From Liopterus haemorrhoidalis (taxonomy: Eukaryota > Arthropoda > Insecta > Coleoptera > Dytiscidae), in contig OZ020611.1 of the NCBI GenBank assembly GCA_963971575.1, forward strand, positions 25,093,279-25,157,278: a DNA stretch of 64,000 nucleotides, written 5' to 3'. Both the position numbers and the translations under genes were made by a program. The notes beneath the pieces are model-generated. The model was given only the letters and a program-made list of their open reading frames with translations. It ran no database searches and was not told the origin of the DNA. Every line of letters starts with the position of its first letter. The stretch's first letter is position 1. Positions 10,349 through 22,251 of the stretch are shown piece by piece.

Positions 10349-11591
10349 TAGGGATGGGAAAAAAGCATCGATGTATCGAAAACATCGATGTTGGTTTTAA
10401 AAACATACCATCGATGTTCAGATGGCGATAGTATCGATAAAACATCGATGTCTACTACCGATGTCGATGTTTAAACTTTGAAATTCAGAAACTACTGCTA
10501 GAGCGCTGAAATCTTAAAATTTTAATTTTCATTAATATTAGTACACAAAATATAAGCGCCATCTATTGAGAAGTGACATTACCGTTGGCGGCGCTGTAAT
10601 ACATGGCAATATGGCTGAATTGTCTAGTATTCAGCTGTGAATATGTTAACAGGGAACAGGTTAATTTAAGCAAAGTACATTTTTATTTTATGAAAATGTG
10701 TCTATCGACGTTCTAACAAAAAATCAACACTAGTAATACATATGTAATAAAATCAACATATGTAATAATTTCAAACAGTACTATAGTCGCGTAGTATAAT
10801 ATTTGATCACCAGACTGCGTATCCGAGCATGTCAGTTCTCAATTGTGATATAACACTACTAATAGTGTTAGTTCTTATTCTTTTTAGCAGTTGGCAGAGT
10901 AAGAAAAAAATAAGAAGAAACTTATAATTTTTGCAAACAATGAAACGACCAACGACGCCAACAAACTTCTTGCTTTTTGAGTCTTGTTGACACTTTCCCA
11001 GTTGTTATTCCTCCAATCCCTGGAATTACCGTATTGGGAAATATAATTATAATTTATTTATTAATAAAACTATTATTAGGATTATTATATTGTAAAGTTA
11101 GTGTGAAATTAATATTAGGATTGCTATGTTAGAGTTATAAAAAATGTAATATGTATTTCAACTTAAAAAAGATGATAGTATGTTATTTTTATGTTAAATA
11201 ATATAAAATTAACATTAAGATTACTATATTAGTATTATAATAAAATGCAATATTTCATTTTATAAATGTAAAAATAGTAGGAACAAATTAGGATTATTAT
11301 ATCGGATAAAGTTAATGTGAAATTAATTACTATTAAAAAAGAATATTTCTATTTAAAAATCTAATAAATGCTTTTTGTGTATTATAAGTTACTGTTTTTC
11401 GTATTTTATCTTTACATTATTAAATAAAACCTATATAATATAAATAAATAGCTTTTTTTAATATTAATAAAACATCGATGTAACGGAAACATCGATGTTT
11501 TTCTTTCGATGTCTTTTCAACATTGATAGTAAGGCGTCGATGTTCACATCGATGTTAAATATCGATGTTTTGCCTTCGATGTACAATCCTA
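10349..11591. mobile_element. non-autonomous hAT element with CATCGATG arrays
   Basis: Ends TAGGGATGGG and TACAATCCTA are weakly inverted. They are flanked by the exact 8-bp duplication ATAAGAAC (10341-10348 and 11592-11599). Both subterminal zones hold many copies of the palindromic motif ACATCGATGT (about 10366-10465 and 11470-11580). The middle is AT-rich without ORFs. Subterminal short-repeat clusters are known transposase-binding regions in hAT elements. Confidence 0.88.
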
Positions 11592-11599
11592 ATAAGAAC

Positions 11600-12877
11600 C
11601 GATTGAAATATCAAACTATTGCTTTAAGGTCTTTGTTTCTCTATTATATAGAAAATCCGTATCAGTATCCATATCCGCGGATCAGTACACAAATAATCTC
11701 TACCCGCGGATCTAGTCTTTATGGAATCCAGCACATAATTATATTACAACAAAAACATGGTCCCACACTTAATACCTACGGATCCTGATATTTGTGAATA
11801 TTCACATTAAATATTTTCTTTTCAATAACCATTTATTTTACATCGGAATTATATTTTAAGATACACATAGATGGTAAATAAAGTTTTTATCAAAGTTTGT
11901 TTTATAAATTAGACGATAAAACAACTCTATCAGCTAGTGTTACAAATTGTATTTGTGAGAGACATCCCCCCGTCATCAATAAGGATGAAATGAAGTTGTT
12001 TGTAGTGTAATGAAGAAGCGGGTAGATTGTTGGATGGTGTTTCGGGATGGTCCAGTGGTTACCACCATAGTGGCGCTGCCTCTGGAAGCTGTGAACATTC
12101 TTCGCCGCTGGTGGCGGAGCGTGAAACAAGCCCGCCAACTCGGCGGATGGACGCGCGCCCAGTCACACTCATCTGCTCGCTCCCATCAGGGTAAAAACCC
12201 CTCTCACAAAACACCCACGTACCCCCTATCACTTGACAGTGAAACTGCAGTGACGGAGAATTGGAGAGGTATTAGTAAAAGTGAGATTAAAAAGAAAAGC
12301 CAGTTGGTAACTATTTACAACATACTGCTTGAACTGTAACATTCAAAATGTGACACTAAGAAAATTCAGATATGTAGTTTATTAGATTCCGGGATAATAG
12401 GTCAGGAACAAAGAATTACTCATTACACCAGTTAACAAAAAAAATAATTTGTTTTGAGTCTTGATTTTAATGACTATTTTCTGATTCTTTATATCGAAAA
12501 ATAACTAAAATCTTCGTTTATTTTTGAAAAACTTTGCTTTTGTACCTTTTACAACGATCAATATATATTTATTTATTTTTATGATCATATAAGGAGAAGC
12601 GTGTTATATTAAGTAAGGGTGAGGACAAGTGGGTGGAAGCTAAGTGGCATTTCACTTAAGTGGTTCATAGTCAGTATGCGCATGCGCATTACATCGATAC
12701 AACGCATTTTGTGAGGCAGCAGATCCAAAAATGGCGTCAAAAAGTTGTAAACACAAGGTAGACTCATTCTGCTATATTTACGGCGAATTTATCAAAACAA
12801 GAGAATTGTTGGATTTCTGATGGGATGCATTCCCAACCATCTGAAACTCCCCTATCACTGGTCAGGTGTACTCATCA
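11600..12877. other. gene-free stretch with a GC-richer patch
   Basis: No recognised gene. A GC-richer patch (about 12010-12260) is open in overlapping frames on both strands (12010-12339 plus, 11902-12138 minus). Neither translation shows a familiar motif. Confidence 0.4.
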
Positions 12878-13958
12878 TACCCAGCAAACATTGAACTAAC
12901 GGCCGAACGCCGGCAAACTGCTTTTACGCTGGTACATTGCTGGCACCAAAAGTAAGTGCAACGCCAGTATTAATAATGTACTTCACATTTGTATTTCGCA
13001 CTCCGCCTATACGAAGTACTTTACCAGCATTTTATAAGCATTCCTTATTTGTATTAATCCAAGATTATTTCTAGCGGGCCAGTGCTTATGTTTATAACTT
13101 TTTTTGAATGTAATAATTTGAAAAGTCTGACCGTTCTTAGTCATAAAACACCCTAATGGCGTGGCCTTCGAGGGTCGGTACAAGTGATATTCTGTGAGTA
13201 CGAGTTGGGACGTGTTGGTGAACAGTTTTTAAAGATGTGTATTTGAATAGTTATTGATTGTGAGCATTATACAGTTTTTTATTGTGATTTGTGTGTGTTT
13301 TGTTAGATTTAAGGACGTAGTTTACACAAACTATTTCATATTAAATTGTTTAATTTTTAGTTTAGTTCAATCATAGTTTTTTTCATGTAATAAAATTTTC
13401 AATTATTAATAAATCTGATACAAGATTATAAATATGTCATTTAAAAAATATAATTTGTCATATTTCATTTTGAATAGTGACATCTTAAATATTTTGTAAA
13501 TATAATACTAACCTAAAATAATACAAACTTAATCCAAAACTGTAAAGCTTTTTTTACAATATAACCAAGTTTCTAAAAGTCAGTAATACACTATAAAAAT
13601 CACCAAAATAACCAGATCTAGTTTGTTCTTACAAAAGTGAACAGCTTATAGCATTAATGCTTATAAAATTTGTTTATTGAATTTATTTTAACAAGTATGA
13701 TTTCTTTAGGTTGGCACTCTTCAAGTCAGGGGGAAAAGATGTGGTAGATAATACAAGACGAATATTGGCGAAAATTATTAGTCACCCCTTATCTTTAGGA
13801 TGAAATTGGTTTGACCGAAATGGCAGAAAACCATTTTCTTAAAATTCTTCATTAAATTAATAAATTAAATAAACTAATTCCTGTTATTCCTGAAATTATA
13901 TTTATTTAATATTTATAAATAAATCAATAAATTATAACTGTTAATTCAATTTACAATC

Positions 13959-14124
13959 GGCTAGTTTTACCATCGTTGAATAAATTTATTTAACAACTTA
14001 AGTTAACAATATCGCATCATTCTATTGACAGCAATGTTAATTTCTTCATTAATAGTTTAAAACCGATGCGATATTGTCAACTTTACTTGTTAAATAAATT
14101 TATTCAACGATGGTGAAAATGGCC
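13959..14124. mobile_element. foldback MITE inside the CCCAGC element
   Basis: Arms of about 55 bp (starting GGCTAGTTTTACCATCG, containing ATAAATTTATTTAACAA) are inverted around a loop of about 45 bp. Both arms hold a GATGCGATATTG motif. It would fold into a long hairpin and is probably a nested insertion. Confidence 0.65.
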
Positions 14125-14308
14125 AAATGAGTATTTATTTTGCACCTAACCATTAATTTATTTTAATACTGGGTAAGTACACATATATTACATTTGAAAC
14201 ACTAGAGAGTGGGTATAATATAAGCACTAGTCTGTCAGAAATAAATCTTGCAACTAATGCGATTATTTTGATACATCAATGGGCCAGCTAACGGCCACGG
14301 GGACACCG

Positions 14309-14398
14309 GGGTACTGGCCCAGTGCAAAATGCCAGCACTGGACCAATGCGAAATGCCAGCACTGGCCCAGTGCGAAATGCCAGCACTGGCCCATTACT
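14309..14398. repeat. 24-bp palindromic minisatellite
   Basis: About three tandem units of 24 bp of the form GCCAGCACTGGCCCAGTGCG plus AAAT. Each unit contains the inverted pair CTGGCC/GGCCAG, so the array is rich in hairpins. A partial second run occurs at 14476-14506. Confidence 0.8.
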
Positions 14399-14577
14399 TT
14401 CAATGCACTTTACCGTTGCTGGGCCAGCAACTGATACATCAATGGACCAGCTAAGGGCCACGGGACACCGGGGTACTGGCCCAGTACGAAATGCCAGCAC
14501 TGGCCCATTACTTTCAATGCCGGCGAGTATGTGCTTTACCAGTACTGGTCCGGATAAAAATGTTTGCTGGGTACTTT

Positions 14578-15204
14578 AAACTCTCTAGCACCATTTTCAC
14601 AATTTCGTAATTTTCTTTGAGCATTACGGAATGAGCCAAAGGAAGAGATGGAAATTTGTTTTCATTGTGAAGAAGAACAGCTTTTAAACTTTTTGTAGAA
14701 CTGTCTATGAAAAGACGCCAGTCAGAAGGAATGCATGAGATTCAGACCGCCTTGCATAGGCGGTTATACTAAATATCCTTGCTACCTTTATTTTTGTCGG
14801 ACCACAAATAACGAAAATAATGGCCAGTGACGAATTTTCACTCAGTACTCATGAAAGGAAAACCTGAAAACAGTGGTTCATGGTTTTCTTGGAAACAACC
14901 GAGCAGACAATTACAAAGAGCTTATTGCAACTATGGTTGATAACTTTAAACTCATGGATTGCAGAATGTCCCTAAAAGTGCATATGTTACATACTCACTT
15001 GGACCAACTTAAAGATAGCATGGGAGATAGCATGGGAGTTCAATTTCGGAAGAACAAAGTGAACGTTTTCATCAAGACGTGATGGACTTTGAACATCCTT
15101 ATCAAGGGCAATACAATAAGAGTATGATGGAGGACTATATATGGGGGCTAATACGAAAAAGTCCATGCAATCACAGAAGAAATACGAAAAATAATCATTT
15201 CTAA
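14578..15204. pseudogene. internally inverted remnant of a repetitive invertebrate protein family
   Basis: Two fragments of one protein lie in opposite orientation. The minus strand at about 14743-14578 reads SDWRLFIDSSTKSLKAVLLH and FPSLPLAHSVMLKENYEI. The plus strand at about 14757-15204 reads GGYTKYPCYLYFCRTT, FLGNNRADNYKELI, CRMSLKVHMLHTHLDQL and, after a frameshift near 15049, SERFHQDVMDFE, YQGQYNKSMMEDYIWGLIRK and a stop. I know this motif order from a multi-copy, presumably transposon-borne protein of many arthropods and cnidarians. I cannot name its function. Normally all blocks are co-linear, so the N-proximal block has been inverted and the middle lost. Stops confirm decay. Confidence 0.7.
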
Positions 15205-15928
15205 ACTTTTTTATATATTCTGTTACAGTAGTTGTTTGTTTCGAATGGTTTTCTTGTAAATAAAACTGATTCAAATTCATAACAAAAGTTTGTATTATTT
15301 TTACATACAATAAAGGTCTGAAATAATGGAAATTTTCTTAAAATCCGTAATTTGTAATTTCATTCTGATAGCTACAAAAGCAAACTTTTTCGGGTAAAAC
15401 TATTTTATCTTTAATTAATAATGTGGAAGAAATAAAAATCCGATATGCAATACCCAGACTCAAAATTCCTGTTGACCGGTGTTATTGACGTAAAACTAGT
15501 TTCGATAAACTTGTATTATCTTATTCAGTTACACTACTTAATTCGAAACAGAGAAATTATATAAATTAGGAACTATACAATAAATTAGTCACTTGTGTCT
15601 TAATTAAATATAAAACTTACTCAATAATGGTACATTTGAAGTGATGTGAATAGTCCTCCTCCAGATGAGGGTGGATAATAAAAAACTATCATATTTTATT
15701 ATAGCAATATTTTAAAAACAAATTAAAAACCAGATTAAAATCACTATAAAGTCATAAAATTATTAAGTATCACAGTCTAGAAAATATTATAAAATAAAAT
15801 ACAGTAAAATAGACAAAAATCAATCACAAAATATCAACAGAATTTAAAATGGAAGAAAATTAACAATAGTTGACTAACATTGTGAAACAGACTGACAACA
15901 TTAACGGAGATAAAAAAAATGTATAAAC
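15205..15928. other. gene-free stretch
   Basis: AT-rich. No gene or clear repeat seen. Confidence 0.5.
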
Positions 15929-15930
15929 TA

Positions 15931-16302
15931 CCCAGCAAACATTCAACTAACGGCCGAATGCCGGCTAACTGCTTTTATGCTGGTAAATTACTGGCACCAG
16001 AAGTAAGTGCAACGCCAGTATTAATAATGTACTTCACATTTTTATTTCGCATTCCGCCTATACGAAGTACTTTACCAGCATTTTATAAGCACTCTTCTTC
16101 ACTCATACTTTTTACTTAAAACCATCAGAAATAAATCTTGCAACTAATGCGATTATTTTGCACTTTACCGTTGCTGGGCCGGCAAATGATACATCAATGG
16201 GCCAGTAACGGCCACGGGGACACCGGGGTACTGGCCCATTACTTTCAATGCCGGGGAGTATGTGCTTTACCAGTACTGGCCCGTATAAAAATGTTTGCTG
16301 GG
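15931..16302. mobile_element. TA-flanked element with CCCAGCAAACATT ends, short copy
   Basis: Same TIRs as 12880-14571, flanked by TA (15929-15930, 16303-16304). It shares the first ~170 bp and the last ~170 bp with the long copy, including ATAAATCTTGCAACTAATGC and a GGGCCAGTAACGGCC block. Length 372 bp, non-coding, hence a MITE. Confidence 0.9.
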
Positions 16303-16304
16303 TA

Positions 16305-17326
16305 GTTAAGACAATCAGAATTAAAACGCGCGTATAGATTTATTATCTTTTATACAGCTGATGACGTAGTCATAACAATTTTGTAAATTGGTAGTGTCTT
16401 GTACATTAATATTATTTTTAAAGTCGGTTTACGATAACTATGAGATGACGTCACACTTGGTTAATTTAAGTACCAACGTTATGATATGTTTCAAACATCA
16501 ATCCATAACTCAGTTAGTACATTTATTTATTTATTTAATTTTGGTACATTTTTTCAATGTTGCCAGTTTGAAATTGGATTGTTCAATCGTTATTTGTCAG
16601 GTTGACATTTAGTTGTTTAGAATTTAGTGAGGTAAAATTTTATTTTTTTTTAAATTTTATTGTAATAAAAATGCCCAAAGCTCTTAATAATAATAATAAT
16701 AATTTATTTTTACTTTATTTGAATTGTTTGTATATTTAAGTATTTTCCATGTTGGGTGATATTTCTATAACGTAGGTTTATCTGTATATTGTGTTTGTAT
16801 ATTTTAAAAGGTTTTATAATTTGTAATGTAAGTGAACAAAAACAATATTTAATTTTGTATCTTGGTCGATAAACAAATATTATAAATGATTAATAAAATA
16901 TTGTCTATTTACATTTTTTTACGTTCTTTTTTTTTTGTAATTTTAACCTACAGGTCTGTTACGTAGAACGGTTTATTATCATCAGATGCAAACGAAAAGT
17001 AATTTTAGCGTACTCATGAAATTTACACTTGCAGCTAGCGGCAATAAACTGTTCGACTGGAAATAATATTTGAATATTCATTATTCGAAACAAAATTGTA
17101 TCTAACATCTGAAATTCAAAAATTTCTATTCGAATAATAAAAAATTTGACTCTTTATCATTGCTTTCCGATATCATTAAGTGAGTTCAAGAAACAAGCTC
17201 GTCGCGTTCGAGAAAAGGTCTAAACGCGTTTATTCGAGCGGTCTGGAGTTAAACAGTGTGATTCGGAATAATCCGCGTTTGCTTTCTGAATCCGCTGTGT
17301 CAAAGTGACACCAGGCGAAAAATTAA
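16305..17326. other. gene-free stretch
   Basis: No coding signal. A short (AAT)n run lies near 16686-16702. The segment 17160-17326 is less AT-rich and may belong to the flanking Tigger element, but I could not match it. Confidence 0.4.
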
Positions 17327-17859
17327 TTTCGGATTCGTTGCACTCCAGTAGCGGCAGTTCTGCTTATTTACGTGGCCATTAAGATGAAAATGAGCTTCAT
17401 CCGAAAACAAAATGTTGGTAAACGTTGAAAATCGCTCAATCACCTGATTTACGAAATTAAGCCTCTGACTGGCATCTTGGGGCTTTAATTCTTGCACCAA
17501 TTGACCCACCGTTTTCTACCGTTCTTGATGACCTAGGTCGCCCGGATTTTGATTTATCCAGCGTTGTACCAGTCTCTTCAAACTTTTTAACCCAATGTCG
17601 AATGAGAGGAATGCTTGGCGCATCATTTAAGTGGCGAAAACCTCGAATACTGCAGAATTTTCTACGCGCTACAGTCGCCGAATCACCGTTTTTGTAAAAC
17701 TCTCGCACGCATAACGCGCGGTCTGCTCCCGAGAAACGCTCCATAGCGACTGCATTCCCAAGAGCCAGGCTACCGATTGACATAACCCCCGCGGCCTTCG
17801 GATACGTTGCGTTCACTCAGTAAGCTAAATAAATATAAAATTTCTTTTGAGACACCTTG
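17327..17859 (-). pseudogene. DD41D mariner-like transposon, deleted copy A
   Basis: The right end is the TIR TTTCTTTTGAGACACCTTG at 17859, followed by TA. The minus strand encodes MERFSGADRALCVREFYKNG (N-terminal HTH), WVKKFEETGTTLDKSKSGRP, then after a deletion of about 130 bp LVQELKPQDASQRLNFVNQV and FSDEAHFHLNGHV with the first catalytic Asp. The rest is missing. It matches copy B at 18479-19796 closely and keeps two sites that are mutated in copy B. Confidence 0.85.
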
Positions 17860-17861
17860 TA

Positions 17862-18333
17862 CATATATGTATAGTGTAAAGGCACTTTTAATTGCTTCCT
17901 TATGCTGTACAAAAGTACTGATCGTCGATCTAGGAATGCCATACCTTGTAGACAACTCAGTCACACGAATACCACTTTCATATTTGGCTATTATTTCTTT
18001 TATCTGTTCCATAGTGATTCTTACTGTTTTCCTTTTAGCTATGCTTGCATCTCTATCTTTCTTTGGACCCATAATTATGAATATAAATCACTTATTTTAG
18101 CAAAAAACAAAAAGTTCATAGCAGCTCTAATTCTGAGTTGTTTTCGTCAAGATATCTAGGCGCGAACTGCTGGCCATTAGTTCATTTCGCTTTGTTTACC
18201 AAAATAGGTATCACGTGATCGGTACTCGATCACGTGTCGGATAGCGATGCTTCCGTCGAATATCACTTTCGACATTTACGTCGAATGGCGAAAACTTCGA
18301 GCTAAAAGACAGTCGAGTGGCGGGGTATTACTG
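17862..18333 (-). pseudogene. Tigger/pogo element 5' fragment with transposase N-terminus
   Basis: The terminus reads CAGTAATACCCCGCCACTCG on the minus strand, with TA (18334-18335) outside it, as for pogo/Tigger elements. From an ATG at 18072 the frame reads MGPKKDRDASIAKRKTVRIT, EQIKEIIAKYESGIRVTELS and GIPRSTISTF, the CENP-B-type N-terminal helix-turn-helix. The fragment stops after about 70 residues at the TIR of DD41D copy A, consistent with insertion of that element or loss of the rest. The DDE domain is absent. Confidence 0.8.
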
Positions 18334-18478
18334 TACCTGATAATATACATTTGTTTCAATAATTAAATTGTGTTCATTTATGTACATATCAAAAGCTTTA
18401 TTTTGATGCCTCACTAAAAATTTTAAAAAGATTTTCGAGAAATATATAAATTTATTTATTTAAGTATTTTTTTTTATA

Positions 18479-19796
18479 CAAGGTGTCTCAAAAGAAATTT
18501 TATATTTAGTGGATCGATTAAAAAAAAAGTAAGCCGTATATAGAAAAAATGTTTATTAATTATTAAAATACACTTTTTGGGGATTTATTTCTTCAAAATA
18601 ATATCGTCTAAATGTAGACCCTCGCGTTGACCCTCGCGTTCTCGGCACTCATTTAATCGAACAGTAAAATTACTTATGACGTCTCGGCAGGTGGACTCAG
18701 GGATGGCTGCCATTTCGTGACGGATATTTTCTTTCAAATGCGCCAGTGAAGTCGGTTTATTGGCGTAAACTTTAGATTTAAGATAACCCCATAGGAAAAA
18801 GTCCATAGGGGTTAAATCTGGACTGCGTGGAGGCCAATTTATGTCACCTCTCCGGGAGATCAATTTGTCTGAGAAAATTTCACGAACACGTGGCAGAGAC
18901 ATATTGGACGTGTGTGAAGTTGCTCCGTCCTGTTGGAACCATGTTCTTTGGTTATAGCCAGGAAAGTTTTGCAGTTCAGGTACCAAGAAGTTGTCTAACA
19001 TCTCCAGAAAACGCTCTGAATTCACTGTAACTACACGCCCCCTTTCGTCTTCAAAAAAGTAAGGGCCGATAATTCCTCGCGCCGACATCGCAGCCCATAC
19101 GGTCACTTTAGGCGAATGTTTCTGATGTTTGCGTTTCGGATTCGTTGCACTTCAGTAGCGGCAGTTCTTCTTATTTACTACGTGGCCATTAAGATGAAAA
19201 TGAGCTTCATCCGAAAACAAAATGTTGGTAAACGTTGTAAATCGCTCAATCACCTGATTTACGAAATTAAGCCTCTGACTGGCATCTTGGGGCTTTAATT
19301 TTGCACCAATTGAATTTTGTAGGGGTGCAGCTTTACGTCTTTGTGCATAATGCGATGTAATGATGATCTATGCACATTTAAAGCACTTGCGCGCTTCCGA
19401 ATTGAAAGGTTCGGGTCGTCACGAACAGACTGATTAACATTCTCCACGTTTACTACCGTTCTTGATGACCTAGGTCGCCCGGATTTTGATTTATCCAGCG
19501 TTGTACCAGTCTCTTCAAACTTTTTAACCCAATATCGAATGAAAGGAATGCTTGGCGCATCATTTAAGTGGCGAAAACCTCGAATACTGCAGAATTTTCT
19601 ACGCGCTACAGTCGCCGAATCACCGTTTTTGTAAAACTCTCGCACGCATAACGCGCGGTCTGCTCCCGAGAAACGCTCCATAGCGACTGAATTCCCAAGA
19701 GCCAGGCTACCAATTGACATAACCCCCGCGCCCCTCGGATACGTTGCATTCACGCAGTAAGCTAAATAAATATAAAATTTCTTTTGAGACACCTTG
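18479..19796 (-). mobile_element. DD41D mariner-like transposon, near full-length copy B (1318 bp)
   Basis: TIRs of about 29 bp (CAAGGTGTCTCAAAAGAAAT and inverse) are flanked by TA (18477-18478, 19797-19798). A single transposase is encoded on the minus strand. Size and ends fit the mariner part of the IS630/Tc1/mariner superfamily. Confidence 0.92.
18585..19720 (-). pseudogene. DD41D transposase with two lesions
   Basis: Start taken at ATG 19720 (MSIGSLALG) or 19681 (MERFSGADRA); the latter begins the conserved N-terminal domain (DUF4817-like). Motifs: YKNGDSATVARRKF (HTH), WVKKFEETGTTLDKSKSGRP, ASALNVHRSSLHRIMHKDV, FSDEAHFHLNGHV (first Asp), WFQQDGATSHTS (second Asp), SPDLTPMDFFLWGYLKSKV (third Asp). 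I count 41 residues between the second and third Asp, so it is a DD41D transposase. A 1-bp deletion near 19303 (copy A keeps the base) shifts the frame after KIQLVQ. A TGG-to-TGA change near 19153 (copy A keeps Trp) adds a stop. Confidence 0.9.
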
Positions 19797-19798
19797 TA

Positions 19799-20634
19799 TT
19801 TAAAATGCCGTATAGACACGCAAAATTTCAATTCACTTTATTTAGCAAAATTTCTACCGTACAAACCAACAAACAAATGGCCCTCATTTGTTTGTAGGTG
19901 TAAGAGATTTTTAATTCAACTTGCAAAATCCTATATCTAATTTGATTCTCATTAGGTGAGAAACATTGGCAGAATTTATAAGACATTAATGGCCAGTTTC
20001 TCTGGAATGAGTTAAATGTCAACTTGAATTACCCTTAACTCCATATGATATGTTTCTGTATGTTGGTTTGACTCGAGTTAGTCTTAATTCGAGTTAAAAC
20101 ACTTAACTCGTTCTTAAGTAACCGGCCATAAGTGATCTACGGAAAGAAAGTACTTACAAAACACAATTGATAAGCAGACCAGTTATGTAGAGTAATGGAT
20201 GAAGTGGCCATTGATTACACTTACGAACCAGTAAAAATTATAAAGGAATCATAACTATTTTTATTTGGTGCTTAAAGTAAAAATATGTAGTCCGCCATTG
20301 CTCTGAACAAGTAGGGGACAACTAGAATTGATTGTACGAAGGGGAACAGTAACATGTGTGGTTAGTCCATCAGTTGTAACGACTGGAATAACTGTCAATC
20401 GAATGGAATAGCTCGGTTTGATTCTAAACCCTTTCTTCTCGTATCCTGCCATGATCCTGCTCTGTAAAACTACGACGCCACATAGAGTTATTTCTACTTT
20501 GCAACTTATTTTTAAATGTCAGATTTGTTGTTTTAAATTTAAAATGTGATTTAAGTTAATTTAAGCATACTGAATCCAATTAAAAAATCAAAATATTATT
20601 TTTCCGTATCACGTCAACATTTTATACAGATTAA
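19799..20634. other. gene-free stretch
   Basis: A short minus-strand ORF (20261-20452) has no recognisable domain. Nothing else noted. Confidence 0.45.
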
Positions 20635-20767
20635 TTTTTACTTGCCCGACCTTAATATATAAGGGGCAAGTATTGTAATCGCGAAAATTTTCGATGTCGA
20701 GATTTTGACGGATGACCACGTGTCATGGTCCAGGGAATCCAAAAAACCTATTTTCGAAGTGCCGTCC

Positions 20768-20812
<45 letters not shown>

Positions 20813-21176
20813 TGTCTGTCTGTGTGTATACACGATAACTCAAAAACGGTTTAACTTAAAGAGTTCGTTCTGGTACTAAAAAATTCTCCTATTAAATGGG
20901 AAGAACCCTATTGTTTTTTATGAAAATCGGTTGACTAGAAATGGGAGTTTACTCGTGTCGATTTTAATATTTTTGCGAATATTTAGCAACAGAAAAATAT
21001 TTCGAAAAAATTTATTGAACAAAAGTTACTATAAATGCAATAACTAATAACTTTTATTTGAGACGTTTTTTGATAAAACGAAAAATTTTGAAATTTTTTT
21101 GTAAAATTATTTAAAATTTTTCCAAGTCTCAATTTTTTCATACTTATATGTAACGTTTCCATGGTAATGATAATTA
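20635..21176 (-). repeat. (CA)n-family dispersed repeat, 5'-truncated copy
   Basis: Minus-orientation copy with the conserved 3' hairpin terminus (TTACTTGCCCGACC at the left), a (GT)n tract at 20771-20811 and the core ending at the CATGGAAACGTTACATATAAG block. It lacks the CCAGTGGCGAAGG start. Confidence 0.85.
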
Positions 21177-22249
21177 ATTTGTAATAGTACATTAAATAAT
21201 ATTTTGATTAGTTATCAGCAGGGGTATGAAACTCATATACACGGCCTTGAAACGGTTTTAAGTTATATTCCATCCACCGACAGCGCTAAAAGCGTTTTTT
21301 TTTTTAACCAACATTTTGAGAACACTTCATTATCGGCAATTTGCTGCAATTGTTTTTGACGTTGTAACGATAGGTGACAGTAAATTGTGATTGTGACAGT
21401 GATGAATTTTATAAGTAATTTTAAATATTAGCACAACATTTTTTATTTTCAAATGGTGTAGTGTAATTAATAATATTTTAAATGGTAAATGCAAAAGAAA
21501 TATAAATAGTGTAATAAAAAAATGGCACAGACTAAATTTAATATGTACAATAAAAGTAAATATAAAAGTAAAAAATAAATACTTGTTTATTTATTTCATA
21601 TGCTTGCTTGCAAATAAAATAATAAAACTTAATGCTTACTGAAGTATTAACTTTTAACAATTGTAATTAATTTTTATTTTAGGAAATTAATTAGGAGAGT
21701 TGTTAATAAATTAATCATAATTTTCGGTTCAAGGCAATCTTTAATTTTCTACCAAAATTAAATTTAGTTTTCAATTTTGGTAGAAAATTAATGATTCATA
21801 GCAATTTAAAATATAAAAATATATTTATGTGCACTGCGGGTTGCATACTATCTAATCCTAGTTCATATTACAACCACGAATGTCGCAACTATCGCTGTCT
21901 AAAGCCGTAACGTGGGAGTCCGCTATCTTCCTTGTTTTATAATTTGTGGTTATCAGTGTCACATATATACGTCAAAATAGTAAATTGCGAAAAAAATTAG
22001 AAAATTTAAGGTTTGTTGTTAATCGTGTTATTTTTCTAATATATTCTATTGTTTTCTGATAATATATGTATAATTATTTTTATACATAATTGGTAATTTG
22101 AATGATATTTAATTTGTAATAGTACAATAAATAATATTTTGATTAGTGGTTCATAAATCATTTAATTATTGAAAGGTTTTCATTCTTTCGTACTAAATTT
22201 TCGTGCTAAATTTTAAGTTTTAATATAAGGTGATAAACTCAATTTATCT
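21177..22249. other. gene-free stretch
   Basis: AT-rich. A block containing TTTGTAATAGTAC and AATAATATTTTGATTAG occurs twice (about 21178 and 22110), indicating another unclassified repeat. No gene. Confidence 0.45.
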
Positions 22250-22251
22250 TA

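Larger units (their letters stand above)
12880..14571. mobile_element. TA-flanked element with CCCAGCAAACATT ends, long copy
   Basis: TIR CCCAGCAAACATT at both ends is flanked by TA (12878-12879, 14572-14573), as for the Tc1/mariner superfamily. The ends and subterminal regions match the 372-bp copy at 15931-16302. This copy has about 1.2 kb of extra AT-rich interior without an ORF, holding a foldback at 13959-14124 and a minisatellite at 14309-14398. Confidence 0.85.

Noticed and set aside
11902..12339. GC-richer patch as a possible host exon
   Set aside because: Opposed ORFs but no recognisable domain, no credible splice structure and no neighbouring exon. Left as unannotated.
14288..14579. 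Two opposed ORFs with repeated STGP(V/M)RNA units
   Set aside because: Translation of the 24-bp minisatellite in the CCCAGC element.
20261..20452. 63-codon minus-strand ORF as a gene
   Set aside because: Short, without any recognisable motif, and in a repeat-rich region. Chance is the simpler explanation.
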